From an uncultured Fusobacteriaceae bacterium (GTDB taxonomy: Bacteria > Fusobacteriota > Fusobacteriia > Fusobacteriales > Fusobacteriaceae): a stretch of 64,000 nt of DNA. The stretch is from NCBI GenBank assembly GCA_947038515.1, contig CAMQWJ010000001.1, positions 124,001 to 188,000 on the forward strand. Direction: 5' to 3'. This document shows, piece by piece, positions 1 through 8,377 of this stretch (the first letter of the stretch is position 1; the number at the start of each line of letters is the position of its first letter). Both the position numbers and the translations under genes were made by a program. The notes beneath the pieces are model-generated. The model ran no database searches. It was given only the letters and a program-made list of their open reading frames with translations, and had not been told where the DNA came from.

Positions 1-2156
1 TTTGCATTTATATTATTATGTATATGTTCTGTTATTGCTGTTGCAATAGAAATACCATCAAAAGTTGAAGTCCCTCTTCCAATTTCATCTAAAATTATAA
101 ATGAATTACTAGTTGCAGAATTTATTATATTTGCCATTTCACTCATTTCTAACATAAAAGTTGATTGCCCAGAAAGTAAGTCATCACTTGCACCTATTCT
201 TGTGAATATCTTATCTACCAGTGGGATTTTTCCATAGTCTGCTGGAATATACGAGCCAATATGAGCCATTAAAATTATCAATGCCCCTTGCTTCATATAT
301 GTTGATTTTCCAGACATATTAGGTCCTGTCAAAATTTGAACATTACTATCTTCATCTAAAAAAATATCATTTTTTATAAAATGTTCTCGCCCTATTAAGG
401 TTTCCACCACTGGATGGCGTCCCCCAATTATTTCCAAACTATAATTTGAACCAATTTCAGGTTTAACATATCTATTCTTTATTGCACAATTAGCAAAACT
501 ATTCATTACATCTATATATGCAATCTTTTTCCCAGTTTCCTGTAGTTCCATGGAATATAATTTTATTTTTTCACATAATTCAACAAACAATTCATACTCT
601 AAACTTTCGATTCTTTCTTTTGCATGTAATATTTTTTCCTCATACTCTTTTAGTTCAGGAATAATATATCTTTCTGCATTTGATAAAGTTTGTTTTCTTA
701 TATAGTACTCTGGAATTAATTCTTTATTTGAATTACTTATCTCTATAAAATAGCCAAAAATTCTATTATACTTTATTTTTAAATTTTTTATTCCACTACT
801 CTCTTTTTCACGACCTTCTATTTCTAAAATATAATCTTTTCCCATTGTTGAAATTTTATACAATTCTTTTAAATCGACATTATATTCTATTTTTATAATT
901 CCACCTTCTCGTATAGAAAAAGGTGGTTCTTCAGTAATTCTTTCTTCTATTAAATTATATATTTCAACTAATACTTCAGGTTTTATTCTAAAAATAGAAG
1001 TATCTTTCATTAGATTATAAATATCCAAACTGGCTTTTATAGATTTTTTAAGTCCTATCAAATCCCGACCATTAGCAGTCCCCATTACTATTTTCCCTAA
1101 AATACGCTCTATATCATAAATTTTTTTTAAAGATGCACCAACTTCCTCTCGAATCAGTACTTTCTCTATAAAAAATGCCACATTATTATGTCTTTCTTGA
1201 ATTTCTTTTAAATCCTGAGTAGGATTTTTTAAATATCCCTTTAATGCTCTACTTCCCATTGAAGAATAGCACTGATCTAAAACAGAAAACAGAGTTCCAT
1301 ACGTAGTTTTTTCTCTTGTATTTTCTAATATTTCTAAATTTCGTTGAGTAGTAAGATTAAGCTCTACTATATTTTTCGAACTCACATATTCAATTTTTGA
1401 AATTAACAGTTCATTATTTTTTTGTAATTTTTTTATATATTTAAGAGTTAGAACACAAGCTTTTACTCCCAATTCTTTATCTGCTAAGTTAAAACTATCC
1501 AAACTTATAATTTTAAAATATTCTTTTAAATATTCTGGTGCACCCTTTTCCTCATCAGTTATTGTTATTATCATTTTAGTTCCAAAAATATCTTTTGAAA
1601 CAATATCCTTAAGAATTTCAGCACTTTTTTTATCTAAAACAATTTCTTTAGGTGCTATTTTATTTATTTCACCTAGTAGAGAATTATATTCAATTTCACT
1701 TACTTTAAATTCACCAGTTGTTATATCAGCATAAGATATCCCAACAAGAATACCATCTATTTTTATTCCCATAATATAATTATTACTTTTTGCATCAAGA
1801 TAATCGGGATCCATTATAGTTCCTGGTGTCACAATTCTTACTACTTCTCTTTTTACTATTCCTATAGCATTTTTAGGATTTTCTACTTGCTCACATATGG
1901 CAACTTTATATCCCTTATTTACTAATTTTGCTATATATGGGCCTGAGGAATGATAAGGAATTCCAGCTAATGGAATCACCTCTCCCTTCTCTTTATTTCT
2001 ACTAGTTAATGTTATTCCTAATTCTTTCGAAGCCAATACAGCATCTTCAAAAAACATTTCATAAAAATCACCTAAACGAAAAAATAGGATACTATCTTGG
2101 TGCTTATTCTTTATTTCTTTATATTGCACCATTAAAGGTGTATCCTTTACTCCCAT
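1..2156 (-). CDS. mutS: DNA mismatch repair protein MutS (5' part, C-terminus cut by window edge)
   Basis: MutS binds mismatched DNA and starts mismatch repair. The first 718 codons are inside the window. The mismatch-reading FYE motif is at residues 31-33 within GDFYEMF. The ATPase Walker A GPNMSGKST lies near residues 609-617, and a Walker B region (ILDEIGRGTSTFDG) near residue 690. The family is usually about 850-900 residues, so roughly the last 150 are missing because the window ends, not because the gene is broken. The ATG start is set by GAGGAG nine bases upstream and by the usual N-terminus (TPLMVQYKEIK). A consensus-like promoter lies just upstream, and corA upstream has its own terminator, so mutS probably has its own transcript start. 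Confidence 0.97.
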   Translation of the reverse strand, partial: MGVKDTPLMVQYKEIKNKHQDSILFFRLGDFYEMFFEDAVLASKELGITLTSRNKEKGEVIPLAGIPYHSSGPYIAKLVNKGYKVAICEQVENPKNAIGIVKREVVRIVTPGTIMDPDYLDAKSNNYIMGIKIDGILVGISYADITTGEFKVSEIEYNSLLGEINKIAPKEIVLDKKSAEILKDIVSKDIFGTKMIITITDEEKGAPEYLKEYFKIISLDSFNLADKELGVKACVLTLKYIKKLQKNNELLISKIEYVSSKNIVELNLTTQRNLEILENTREKTTYGTLFSVLDQCYSSMGSRALKGYLKNPTQDLKEIQERHNNVAFFIEKVLIREEVGASLKKIYDIERILGKIVMGTANGRDLIGLKKSIKASLDIYNLMKDTSIFRIKPEVLVEIYNLIEERITEEPPFSIREGGIIKIEYNVDLKELYKISTMGKDYILEIEGREKESSGIKNLKIKYNRIFGYFIEISNSNKELIPEYYIRKQTLSNAERYIIPELKEYEEKILHAKERIESLEYELFVELCEKIKLYSMELQETGKKIAYIDVMNSFANCAIKNRYVKPEIGSNYSLEIIGGRHPVVETLIGREHFIKNDIFLDEDSNVQILTGPNMSGKSTYMKQGALIILMAHIGSYIPADYGKIPLVDKIFTRIGASDDLLSGQSTFMLEMSEMANIINSATSNSFIILDEIGRGTSTFDGISIATAITEHIHNNINA

Positions 2157-2204
2157 TTTTTCACGCTCCTCAAGGCTTTTTCCTAATAGTTTCTATATCC
2201 ACTT

Positions 2205-2233
2205 ATTATATCATAAAATAAGTTTTTTATCAA
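2205..2233 (-). promoter_or_regulatory. Predicted sigma-70 type promoter of mutS
   Basis: On the minus strand TTGATA (2228-2233) and TATAAT (2205-2210) are separated by exactly 17 bases. The element lies about 50 bases upstream of the mutS start codon and downstream of the corA terminator. It is a pattern match only, but close to consensus. Confidence 0.7.
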
Positions 2234-2345
2234 TTTATACCTCTTAAATTCCCTATATTAATCCACACTTAAGATAACTTTTTTGTTCTTGGTAATTTTT
2301 TTTAATCTTTCATTTTTTTTGCTATCTATATTTTTTGTCTACATG

Positions 2346-2379
2346 ATAAAAAACACAGAAATAATCCTGTGTTTTTTTT
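2346..2379 (-). terminator. Intrinsic terminator after corA
   Basis: A short stem (CACAG/CTGTG, extended by A-T pairs) lies at 2348-2377. Read on the minus strand it is followed by a run of T. It starts right at the corA stop codon and precedes the mutS promoter. Confidence 0.7.
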
Positions 2380-3316
2380 ATAATAATTGTTTTCTATGCA
2401 GCAATAATGCTGTCATTATACTTATTAAACTTATAATTCCTAATATAATCGGAAATCCAATAGAGTGCTCTCCAAAAGGAACTGCAACATTCATTCCCCA
2501 TAGCCCTGATAAAATATTAGGTACAGCCATGACAATTGTTATCGCTGTTAATCTTTTCATTAACATATTAAAATTATTTGAAATTACAGAAGCAAAAACT
2601 TCCATAACAACACTTAAGACGTCACTATATATTTTAGCCATTTCTATCGCTTGCTTATTTTCTATAATTACTTCTTCTAAAAATTCTGCATCATCTAAAT
2701 TCTCTTTTATAAAAGCCATTCTTCCCATTCGTTCCAAAACACTTTCATTTGTTTTTAGTGAAGTAGAAAAATAAACCAATGATTTTTCTAACTCTAACAG
2801 TCCTAATAATTCTCTATTTCTCATTGATTGATAGAGCTCTCTTTCCCACTCTTTAGATTGCTTTTCTATATTTCTAAGATATATCAAAAAATTTGTTGAA
2901 TTTCTATGTAGTAATTGTAAAACAAAAGATATAATATTATTACTTAAAGCTCCTTTTACTATTCCAGATTTAAAAATTTCTATTAATGAAAGCGATGCAC
3001 TTGAAACAGTAATAATATTTTCCTTGGTTACAATTATACCTAGGGGTAAAGTTGTATAAGACACACCAGAATTGGTCGTTTTATTTTTTTCTATATATGG
3101 AACATCTACAATTATAAGTATTTCATTATCTTCTACTTCAATTCTAGGCCGTTCTTCTGTATCTAATGCTGCCATTAGACTTTCTTTTTCAATTTTTAAT
3201 GTTTTTGATAAGTCTATGACTTCTTTTTCTGTTGGAGCTACTAAATTTATCCATGCTCCATCTTGAATTATATCTATTTTTTCCAAATGATTTTTCAAAG
3301 TTTTATAGATCTCCAT
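2378..3316 (-). CDS. corA: CorA-family divalent metal (probably magnesium) transporter
   Basis: This is an inner-membrane Mg2+/Co2+ channel of the CorA family, at 312 residues a typical length. The N-terminal two thirds is the soluble, mostly helical cytoplasmic funnel. Two membrane helices follow at about 254-273 and 287-307. The signature GMN is at 274-276 (LWGMN; many family members have YGMN) at the outer end of the first helix. The C-terminus is short and basic (HRKQLL), as expected. The start is supported by AAGGGGAGGGG directly upstream. The gene looks monocistronic, with a terminator directly after its stop. I saw no M-box-like riboswitch in the short leader. CorA homologues can also carry Co2+, Ni2+ or Zn2+, so the metal is an inference. 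Confidence 0.92.
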   Translation of the reverse strand: MEIYKTLKNHLEKIDIIQDGAWINLVAPTEKEVIDLSKTLKIEKESLMAALDTEERPRIEVEDNEILIIVDVPYIEKNKTTNSGVSYTTLPLGIIVTKENIITVSSASLSLIEIFKSGIVKGALSNNIISFVLQLLHRNSTNFLIYLRNIEKQSKEWERELYQSMRNRELLGLLELEKSLVYFSTSLKTNESVLERMGRMAFIKENLDDAEFLEEVIIENKQAIEMAKIYSDVLSVVMEVFASVISNNFNMLMKRLTAITIVMAVPNILSGLWGMNVAVPFGEHSIGFPIILGIISLISIMTALLLHRKQLL

Positions 3317-3399
3317 TTCCCCTCCCCTTCAACTATTCTTTACCATAAGTATACCATATCTAATCTTTTTTCCCTATTTTTTTATTAAATTTACTTAAT

Positions 3400-3445
3400 A
3401 AAAAAGAGAATTTAATAGTAAAAACTATTAAATCCTCTTTTTATT
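3400..3445 (-). terminator. Intrinsic terminator for the 3474-5410 envelope gene group
   Basis: A long A-T-rich hairpin: the left arm (about 3401-3418, AAAAAGAGAATTTAATAG) pairs with 3425-3443. It has T-rich sequence on both sides, so it could stop transcription in either direction. It lies between the 3474 gene stop and the corA start. Confidence 0.7.
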
Positions 3446-3473
3446 TTTTTATAAACAAACTCACTTTAATAAA

Positions 3474-3917
3474 TTATATTGAGTTAAGAATGTTTAATTC
3501 TTGTCTTTCTTTTCTTCTTTTTTCTTTTCTAACTCTTTCAGCAGCTCTACTTCTTGCTTGAGAAGCTCTAATCCTCTCAGCAGCCGTAATTGCTTTTAAT
3601 TCTACTTCTTGATCTAAAGTTCTCAGTATTACTTGAGTATCTCCTCTATCTCTAGCTTCTTGATCACCTTTTTCAATTTTTGCCATTTCTTGTGTATGCT
3701 TCATTTTTGCTAATTCAAGTTCGGTTTTATTATCATCCGTGTTCATCTCAACTGAAGCACCAGTTTTATATTGTGTAGTTTTACTATCATATTTATTGGT
3801 AGAAAGACCACCCATACAAGAACTTAAAGATATTACTAAGAATATCGCCATTACGAAACCACCTACAAAAAGAGCTTTTGCAAGTCCTGACAAACCATTA
3901 AAAAAATCTTTTAACAT
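3474..3917 (-). CDS. Small membrane-anchored protein of unknown function, charged helical C-terminus
   Basis: I do not recognise a family. The 147-residue product has one hydrophobic segment at about 16-36 ending in SLSSC. This could be an uncleaved anchor or, less likely, a poor lipobox. A polar linker follows, then a long strongly charged region from about residue 65 that is rich in Lys, Glu, Arg and Ala and likely forms a continuous helix or coiled coil. The start is supported by AGGAGGAGAG ten bases upstream. It is the last of three envelope-type genes on this strand, 30 bases after the lipoprotein gene at 3948-4289, and a terminator follows it. The context suggests a cell-envelope role, but that is inference only. 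Confidence 0.75.
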   Translation of the reverse strand: MLKDFFNGLSGLAKALFVGGFVMAIFLVISLSSCMGGLSTNKYDSKTTQYKTGASVEMNTDDNKTELELAKMKHTQEMAKIEKGDQEARDRGDTQVILRTLDQEVELKAITAAERIRASQARSRAAERVRKEKRRKERQELNILNSI

Positions 3918-3947
3918 TATTACTCTCCTCCTAACAATCTGCTATTA

Positions 3948-4289
3948 TTATTTTGTTACACTATGGATTACTGCAGCAGTTCCTAATATTGCACCTAATC
4001 CACCTAGAGCACCTTTCATATTGTTATTTGTTTGCTCATTAGACATTTGTTGTGCATGTCTAGCAGTATAGATAGATTGATCTATCTGTTCATTTATTAA
4101 TTTCAAATCTTTCTTTTTAATTAACATTTCCTTTGCAGTCTTAGTTTGTCTAGCAATTATAGTAGCTCTTTGCTGTTGTAACATTACTATTTCTTGATTT
4201 TGATTTTTAACTAACTCTTGTGATGATGTACATCCTGCTGTCGCTAATAATAATGTGCTCAATACTAATACTAATGATAATTTTTTCAT
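3948..4289 (-). CDS. Small lipoprotein with helical middle and Gly/Ala-rich C-terminus
   Basis: This 113-residue product has a clear lipoprotein signal: a basic MKK start, a hydrophobic core and the lipobox TAGC with the lipidated Cys at residue 20. The mature part begins with a Gln- and Lys-rich stretch (about 25-90) likely to be helical. It ends with a short glycine/alanine-rich hydrophobic segment (GALGGLGAILGTAAVI) that could contact a membrane. Similar layouts occur in small outer-membrane or peptidoglycan-linking lipoproteins, but I cannot name a family. It lies between the outer-membrane protein gene at 4376-5410 and the small membrane protein at 3474-3917 on the same strand, so the three may act together. 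Confidence 0.8.
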   Translation of the reverse strand: MKKLSLVLVLSTLLLATAGCTSSQELVKNQNQEIVMLQQQRATIIARQTKTAKEMLIKKKDLKLINEQIDQSIYTARHAQQMSNEQTNNNMKGALGGLGAILGTAAVIHSVTK

Positions 4290-4375
4290 TTTGCCCCCAT
4301 TTTTATTTTAGTTTTTTAAATATGTTCCTATTTTACTCCTCTTTAATTAAAAAGTCAACTTATATTTCTAATATT

Positions 4376-5410
4376 TTAAAAACGATAACCAACAGCAAAA
4401 GTTGCATATTTTCTATGACCAAAACCATATTCAACTATTGCTTCTAATGAAGGCGTAACTTCATATCTTAAACCCAAAGAATAGTTCCAAGGATATGTTG
4501 CTTTCTCTTCAACATTAAATTTACCTGGTATCTCAATTCCAGGTAAAACAAACACATCTTTAATATTTCCTTTTAAAGTTTGAGTTATTTCTTGATACAT
4601 TGCCCCTACCCAAAAAGAAATAGGTCTTTTTAAAAGAATAGTATGGTATCCTATTTTTGGGGAAATCACCAAGGCTCCAACATTTCCTTCAACTATGTCA
4701 AGAGAAGTATAGGTATAATTTATGTCTGTTAAAGCAAAGAAATTTTTATACCCCCCAACAAGTGTCATTCCAGCTCCATATGTCAGTCCTTTATAATTAA
4801 GGATAAAATTTCCACCTTCAATTTTCTGTGAAGGAATCGGAATATTAATTTCTTTTCCAAAAACGTCCAAAGTCAATCCATTAACTGCAACAGTAATCGG
4901 TGCTATTGATTTTCCTTTTGTTTCTCCAACTAGACCATAAACATTCAAAAATGGAAAAACCCATACATCTCCTCTAATTGTCCTTGTTGTATTTTTTGTT
5001 TTTGCCTTTTTTCCTTCTACTTTGATATTTCCATTGGCAAAATTTTTATCAATATCAATAACAGTATTTTCAACCGTATTAATTGCCGCATTTGCCATAA
5101 TTTTTGCTAACCACTCCTTATTTCCATCAGCTATAAATTTTTGTTTAATCAGTTCTGTTAAAGCTGCCTTATTTTCTGTAAAAGGCTTAAATTCTTTAAC
5201 CACCAAATTACCTATACCTAAAAGTTCCAGTCGTTCTATATCAACCTCTTGATCCATATCAACATAGATCAAGTTTATTCCGTAGGGTTTAGGTAAAACA
5301 TATCCCCGTTCTCTAGCTTCTTTTCCATATATAGGGAAAAATCGTTCTTCTCCAAATGAAGAAAAAAAACATACAATAAAAATACATACGGTATACAACT
5401 TTAATTTCAT
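4376..5410 (-). CDS. Predicted outer-membrane beta-barrel protein
   Basis: The 344-residue product begins with a cleavable signal peptide (basic MKLK, hydrophobic core to about residue 20). The second half is rich in alternating hydrophobic residues with Tyr, Gly and Phe, as in membrane beta-strands. The chain ends in FAVGYRF, and a terminal Phe is the usual signal for insertion by the BAM machinery. The N-terminal part (about 30-160) mentions no known enzyme motif and may form a soluble or plug-like region. The strong ribosome binding site AGGGGGGAG lies two bases before ATG. It is the first gene of a three-gene envelope set that ends at a terminator near 3400-3445. The substrate, if it is a channel, cannot be read from the sequence. 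Confidence 0.75.
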   Translation of the reverse strand: MKLKLYTVCIFIVCFFSSFGEERFFPIYGKEARERGYVLPKPYGINLIYVDMDQEVDIERLELLGIGNLVVKEFKPFTENKAALTELIKQKFIADGNKEWLAKIMANAAINTVENTVIDIDKNFANGNIKVEGKKAKTKNTTRTIRGDVWVFPFLNVYGLVGETKGKSIAPITVAVNGLTLDVFGKEINIPIPSQKIEGGNFILNYKGLTYGAGMTLVGGYKNFFALTDINYTYTSLDIVEGNVGALVISPKIGYHTILLKRPISFWVGAMYQEITQTLKGNIKDVFVLPGIEIPGKFNVEEKATYPWNYSLGLRYEVTPSLEAIVEYGFGHRKYATFAVGYRF

Positions 5411-5480
5411 ACTCCCCCCTTAATTTATAGCTTTCAAACAAAAAAATTATTAGTTTGAATCAGTCCAATAGAAAAATAAT

Positions 5481-5526
5481 AACTAACTAAAAAATCAAGT
5501 GTATTACCACTTGATTTTTAGTTAAT
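5481..5526 (-). terminator. Intrinsic terminator after rplS
   Basis: A strong hairpin with arms AACTAAAAAATCAAGTG and its complement (about 5484-5500 and 5508-5523) around a short loop, with A/T runs at both bases. It lies just after the rplS stop at 5540. Confidence 0.85.
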
Positions 5527-5539
5527 TACCTTTGGTTTT

Positions 5540-5890
5540 TTATCTTCTTATTTCTTTTATTCTTGCTTTCTTACCTGACAATTCTCTTAAGTAGTAAAGT
5601 TTAGATCTTCTTACTTTTCCTACTTTTAAAACATCAATTTTTTCAATCATTGGTGAGTTAACCGGTATTATTCTTTCTACACCTATTCCACCAGTTACTT
5701 TTCTTATTGTAAATGTTTTAGCTACACTTCCACCATTTACTCTAATTACTACACCTTCAAACAATTGTATTCTTTCTTTGGCCCCTTCTTGAACCTTGTA
5801 AGAAACTACTATTGTATCTCCTGCTTTAAATCCTGGTAAATCTGTTCTAATGTACTCTTTTTCTACTAATTCAATCAATCTTTCTTTCAT
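5540..5890 (-). CDS. rplS: 50S ribosomal protein L19
   Basis: L19 sits at the 30S-50S interface of the ribosome. The 116-residue product matches family length and pattern: an N-terminal helix ([13 protein letters not shown]), the [13 protein letters not shown] strand, the FEGVVIR segment and the C-terminal basic [24 protein letters not shown] eight bases before ATG fixes the start. Unlike many bacteria, it is not next to rpsP, rimM or trmD. Here it appears to be a single-gene unit with its own promoter in the gap after the SpoIID-like gene and its own terminator. The roughly 60-base leader could carry autoregulatory structure, but I see no convincing one. Confidence 0.97.
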   Translation of the reverse strand: MKERLIELVEKEYIRTDLPGFKAGDTIVVSYKVQEGAKERIQLFEGVVIRVNGGSVAKTFTIRKVTGGIGVERIIPVNSPMIEKIDVLKVGKVRRSKLYYLRELSGKKARIKEIRR

Positions 5891-5957
5891 TTAATTCCTC
5901 CTGAGATATTCATTTAATATTCCTTGCATTAAAGCGGAACATCTGTTTTAACAAATT

Positions 5958-5986
5958 ATTATCTCATAATTTATTAATTATGTCAA
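5958..5986 (-). promoter_or_regulatory. Predicted sigma-70 type promoter of rplS
   Basis: On the minus strand TTGACA (5981-5986) and GATAAT (5958-5963) are spaced by 17 bases. The perfect -35 box and position in the gap upstream of rplS support strong, independent expression of L19. Confidence 0.75.
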
Positions 5987-6000
5987 TAATATTTTATTTT

Positions 6001-7494
6001 TTACCATACTTCTTTAGGAGTTGCTGAAAAACCTGAAGAAGTAGAATAGAAATATGTTGAGATAGGTTTCCCCTCATAAGTTAAAATAATTTTTTTAGTT
6101 TTTCTTATGGCCTCTGTTGCTATTTCTGTTTCATTTTGCTTATTATAAACTTGACTTGCTACAGTATCATCTACATTTATGCCATATTTAGCATATTTTC
6201 TTCCTATAATCGCATGTGCAACATAGGTTCTCGCAGTTATTGCTTGTGCTTTTAATGCTTCTAATCCAAAACTAGACATCATCTCACTTACAACCACACC
6301 TTTCAAATAATCTTCAACATCCACTTTATTCACCAACAATAGATTTCCTCTAGGAGAGAATCTAATATTAAATTCTCCATAATATGTTGGGTAATTTTTA
6401 TTTGCAATCTTTCTTCTAATAGAAGTTACTCCTATTTTTCCTTTTGATAAAACTCTGATTTCTGCTTTTGTTGTTAAGATTTTTTTTCCTTTACTTTTTA
6501 TAATTATATTTCCATTCCATCTAGTAATCTCAATTTCAGTATTACTAGAAATTTTTTTGCTTACTCTTCCAGACTTTATTATAATATTTTTAGGTGACTT
6601 CAAAGTTATTCTCTTATGCTCTAGTGAGGAATTATTCGTTATCCCCACTAGTATATCTCCTTTAAAGTTTGGAACTGAAGACATCTTACTATATTTAACA
6701 TCTTGGTAGTAATGATTTAAAATTTCTTTATAATTTGCATTTTTTTTCTTTGATAAGTCATATGCACTATATTGTGGCATTCCTACTCCATGACCAAAAC
6801 CTCCACCATATATCATATAAGAATTTCTTTTTTTCTCAATAGCAAAGAAAGCAGAAGGTAACATATTTACATTTTTTTTCAAAATTTTTCCTTTTCCTTT
6901 CAAAGCAATATTTCTATTTATTCCAGTTCTACTCTTGGAAAAACCAAGAACTTTTCTTATATTATACTCTTTCACCACTACAAATGTATTTTTACTTCCT
7001 ACAATGACTAAATCCATTGCAATTGTAGAAGGACCACGTTTTTCTACTCTAATTTCTTTAAGAGAACCCAGAGGATTTCTCCCTAATGGTTTCAGGCTCC
7101 ATTTCCCTCCAACCAATGTATATACACTCTTCTTACTTTGTTTTTTAATTGCTACTAAATTGGCATTTAGTACCTTCTCTAAAACTGAAGTTGGATATTC
7201 TACATTCCATCTCCAATATGGTGATAAATCACCATATCCTTCAATTTTATCATTTTTATATATTTCTAATATTTTTTTTTCATTTAAATTTTTTATTGGT
7301 CCTATTGATGTTATATCTTGAACATTGACTAAATACGGTATTTCATTTCCTTTCCTGTACGACACTTCTTTCAATTTATCTTTTTTATAATTACTATAAA
7401 CTTTATTATTTGGTTTTACTTTTTCTATTTTAGAACATCCTAGCATCGCTATAAATACGAATAATAAAATAAAAATTTGTTTAATATTTTTCAT
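6001..7494 (-). CDS. SpoIID/LytB-domain lipoprotein, circularly permuted
   Basis: SpoIID/LytB-family proteins act on peptidoglycan; SpoIID itself is a lytic transglycosylase acting on denuded glycan. The product has 497 residues and a lipoprotein signal with Cys20 (AMLGC). The domain order is unusual. Residues about 51-268 match what is normally the C-terminal half: PYLVNV at 53-58, RWNV at 95-98, GSLKEI, then GHGVGM at 234-239 followed by NYKEILNHYY. Residues about 278-376 look like the usual N-terminal strand-rich domain. Residues 380-497 match the usual first half of the core: EDYLKGVVVSEM at 394-405, ALKAQAITARTY at 413-424 and STSSGFSATPKEVW at the end. In standard proteins that last segment runs directly into PYL. 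All expected blocks appear present, including a Glu at 404 (VSEM) in the position of the catalytic glutamate. It lies 62 bases after kdsB in an envelope-biased operon. Confidence 0.9.
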   Translation of the reverse strand: MKNIKQIFILLFVFIAMLGCSKIEKVKPNNKVYSNYKKDKLKEVSYRKGNEIPYLVNVQDITSIGPIKNLNEKKILEIYKNDKIEGYGDLSPYWRWNVEYPTSVLEKVLNANLVAIKKQSKKSVYTLVGGKWSLKPLGRNPLGSLKEIRVEKRGPSTIAMDLVIVGSKNTFVVVKEYNIRKVLGFSKSRTGINRNIALKGKGKILKKNVNMLPSAFFAIEKKRNSYMIYGGGFGHGVGMPQYSAYDLSKKKNANYKEILNHYYQDVKYSKMSSVPNFKGDILVGITNNSSLEHKRITLKSPKNIIIKSGRVSKKISSNTEIEITRWNGNIIIKSKGKKILTTKAEIRVLSKGKIGVTSIRRKIANKNYPTYYGEFNIRFSPRGNLLLVNKVDVEDYLKGVVVSEMMSSFGLEALKAQAITARTYVAHAIIGRKYAKYGINVDDTVASQVYNKQNETEIATEAIRKTKKIILTYEGKPISTYFYSTSSGFSATPKEVW

Positions 7495-7556
7495 ATATTT
7501 AATTTTCCCCTTTTTTTTACAACACTATCGCTTTCAAAATTTTATTTCCAACAAAT

Positions 7557-8324
7557 TTATAGTGTTATATTATTTCTCTTAATATATTCTATAACTTTTT
7601 CTAAATCTTCTTGTGTATCAATCCCTTGAATAGAAGAAGGTGTTTCTAAAACTTTTATTTCAAATCCATTCTCTAAAACTCGAAGTTGTTCCAATGATTC
7701 TGATTCCTCCAATGGAGTTGATATCATTTCTGAATATTTTTTTACAAACTCTTTTTTATACCCATAGATTCCAACATGTTTATAATAATTTTCTAAATTT
7801 AAAGTTCTAGGATAAGGAATTGGACTTCTTGAAAAATAAAGTGCATAATCATTTTTATCAGTTACAACCTTGACACAATTAGGATTTTCAATCTCTTCCA
7901 TTTTTGTGATTTTATGTTTTAACGTTCCCATAAGAAGAGATTCTTCATTTTTAAAAGCTTCTATTAATAAATTAATCATTTCTGCCTCTATAAGTGGTTC
8001 ATCCCCTTGTATATTAATTATTACTTCATGATTATCCACTTCAATATCTGTGTTTTGACAATTTTCTAATTTTTCACAAACTTCTGCTATTCTACTAGTT
8101 CCGTTTTCATGATTAGAACTTGTCAAAATAACTTTCCCTCCAAATCTAATAACTTCATTATAAATCCTAATATCATCTGTTGCAACGATGACTGAATCAA
8201 GCTTAGATTTTATTGCTCTTTTATAAACCCACTCTATCATACTATGACCTTCAATATTTTTCAAAGGTTTTCCTTCTAATCTTGTGGAAAAATATCTAGC
8301 TGGAATCACTCCTAAAAACCTCAT
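7557..8324 (-). CDS. kdsB: 3-deoxy-manno-octulosonate cytidylyltransferase (CMP-Kdo synthetase)
   Basis: KdsB activates Kdo with CTP for attachment to lipid A in the cytoplasm. The 255-residue product has the family length and motifs: the N-terminal nucleotide-binding VIPARYFSTRLEGKPL, then SVIVATDD, the INIQGDEPLIE block near 105-115, and the YYKHVGIYGYKKEF segment followed by ESLEQLRVLE. An AAGGGG ribosome site lies seven bases before ATG. It follows glyS by 53 bases and precedes the SpoIID-like gene. Together with the family-9 glycosyltransferases near 54-57 kb it shows that the organism makes an LPS with a Kdo-containing inner core. Confidence 0.96.
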   Translation of the reverse strand: MRFLGVIPARYFSTRLEGKPLKNIEGHSMIEWVYKRAIKSKLDSVIVATDDIRIYNEVIRFGGKVILTSSNHENGTSRIAEVCEKLENCQNTDIEVDNHEVIINIQGDEPLIEAEMINLLIEAFKNEESLLMGTLKHKITKMEEIENPNCVKVVTDKNDYALYFSRSPIPYPRTLNLENYYKHVGIYGYKKEFVKKYSEMISTPLEESESLEQLRVLENGFEIKVLETPSSIQGIDTQEDLEKVIEYIKRNNITL

Positions 8325-8377
8325 GTTATAACCCCTTTTTTATCATAATGTTTTGAAAAGTTCTTTTATATTTTTTA

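Noticed and set aside
3317-3399. Magnesium riboswitch upstream of corA
   Set aside because: The leader is short and AT-rich, with no conserved M-box-like structure that I can recognise.
6001-6060. Premature stop or frameshift in the SpoIID-like gene
   Set aside because: The segments that seem missing after EVW are present at the N-terminal side of the same frame, so the gene is permuted and not truncated; no continuation of the motif is found downstream before rplS.
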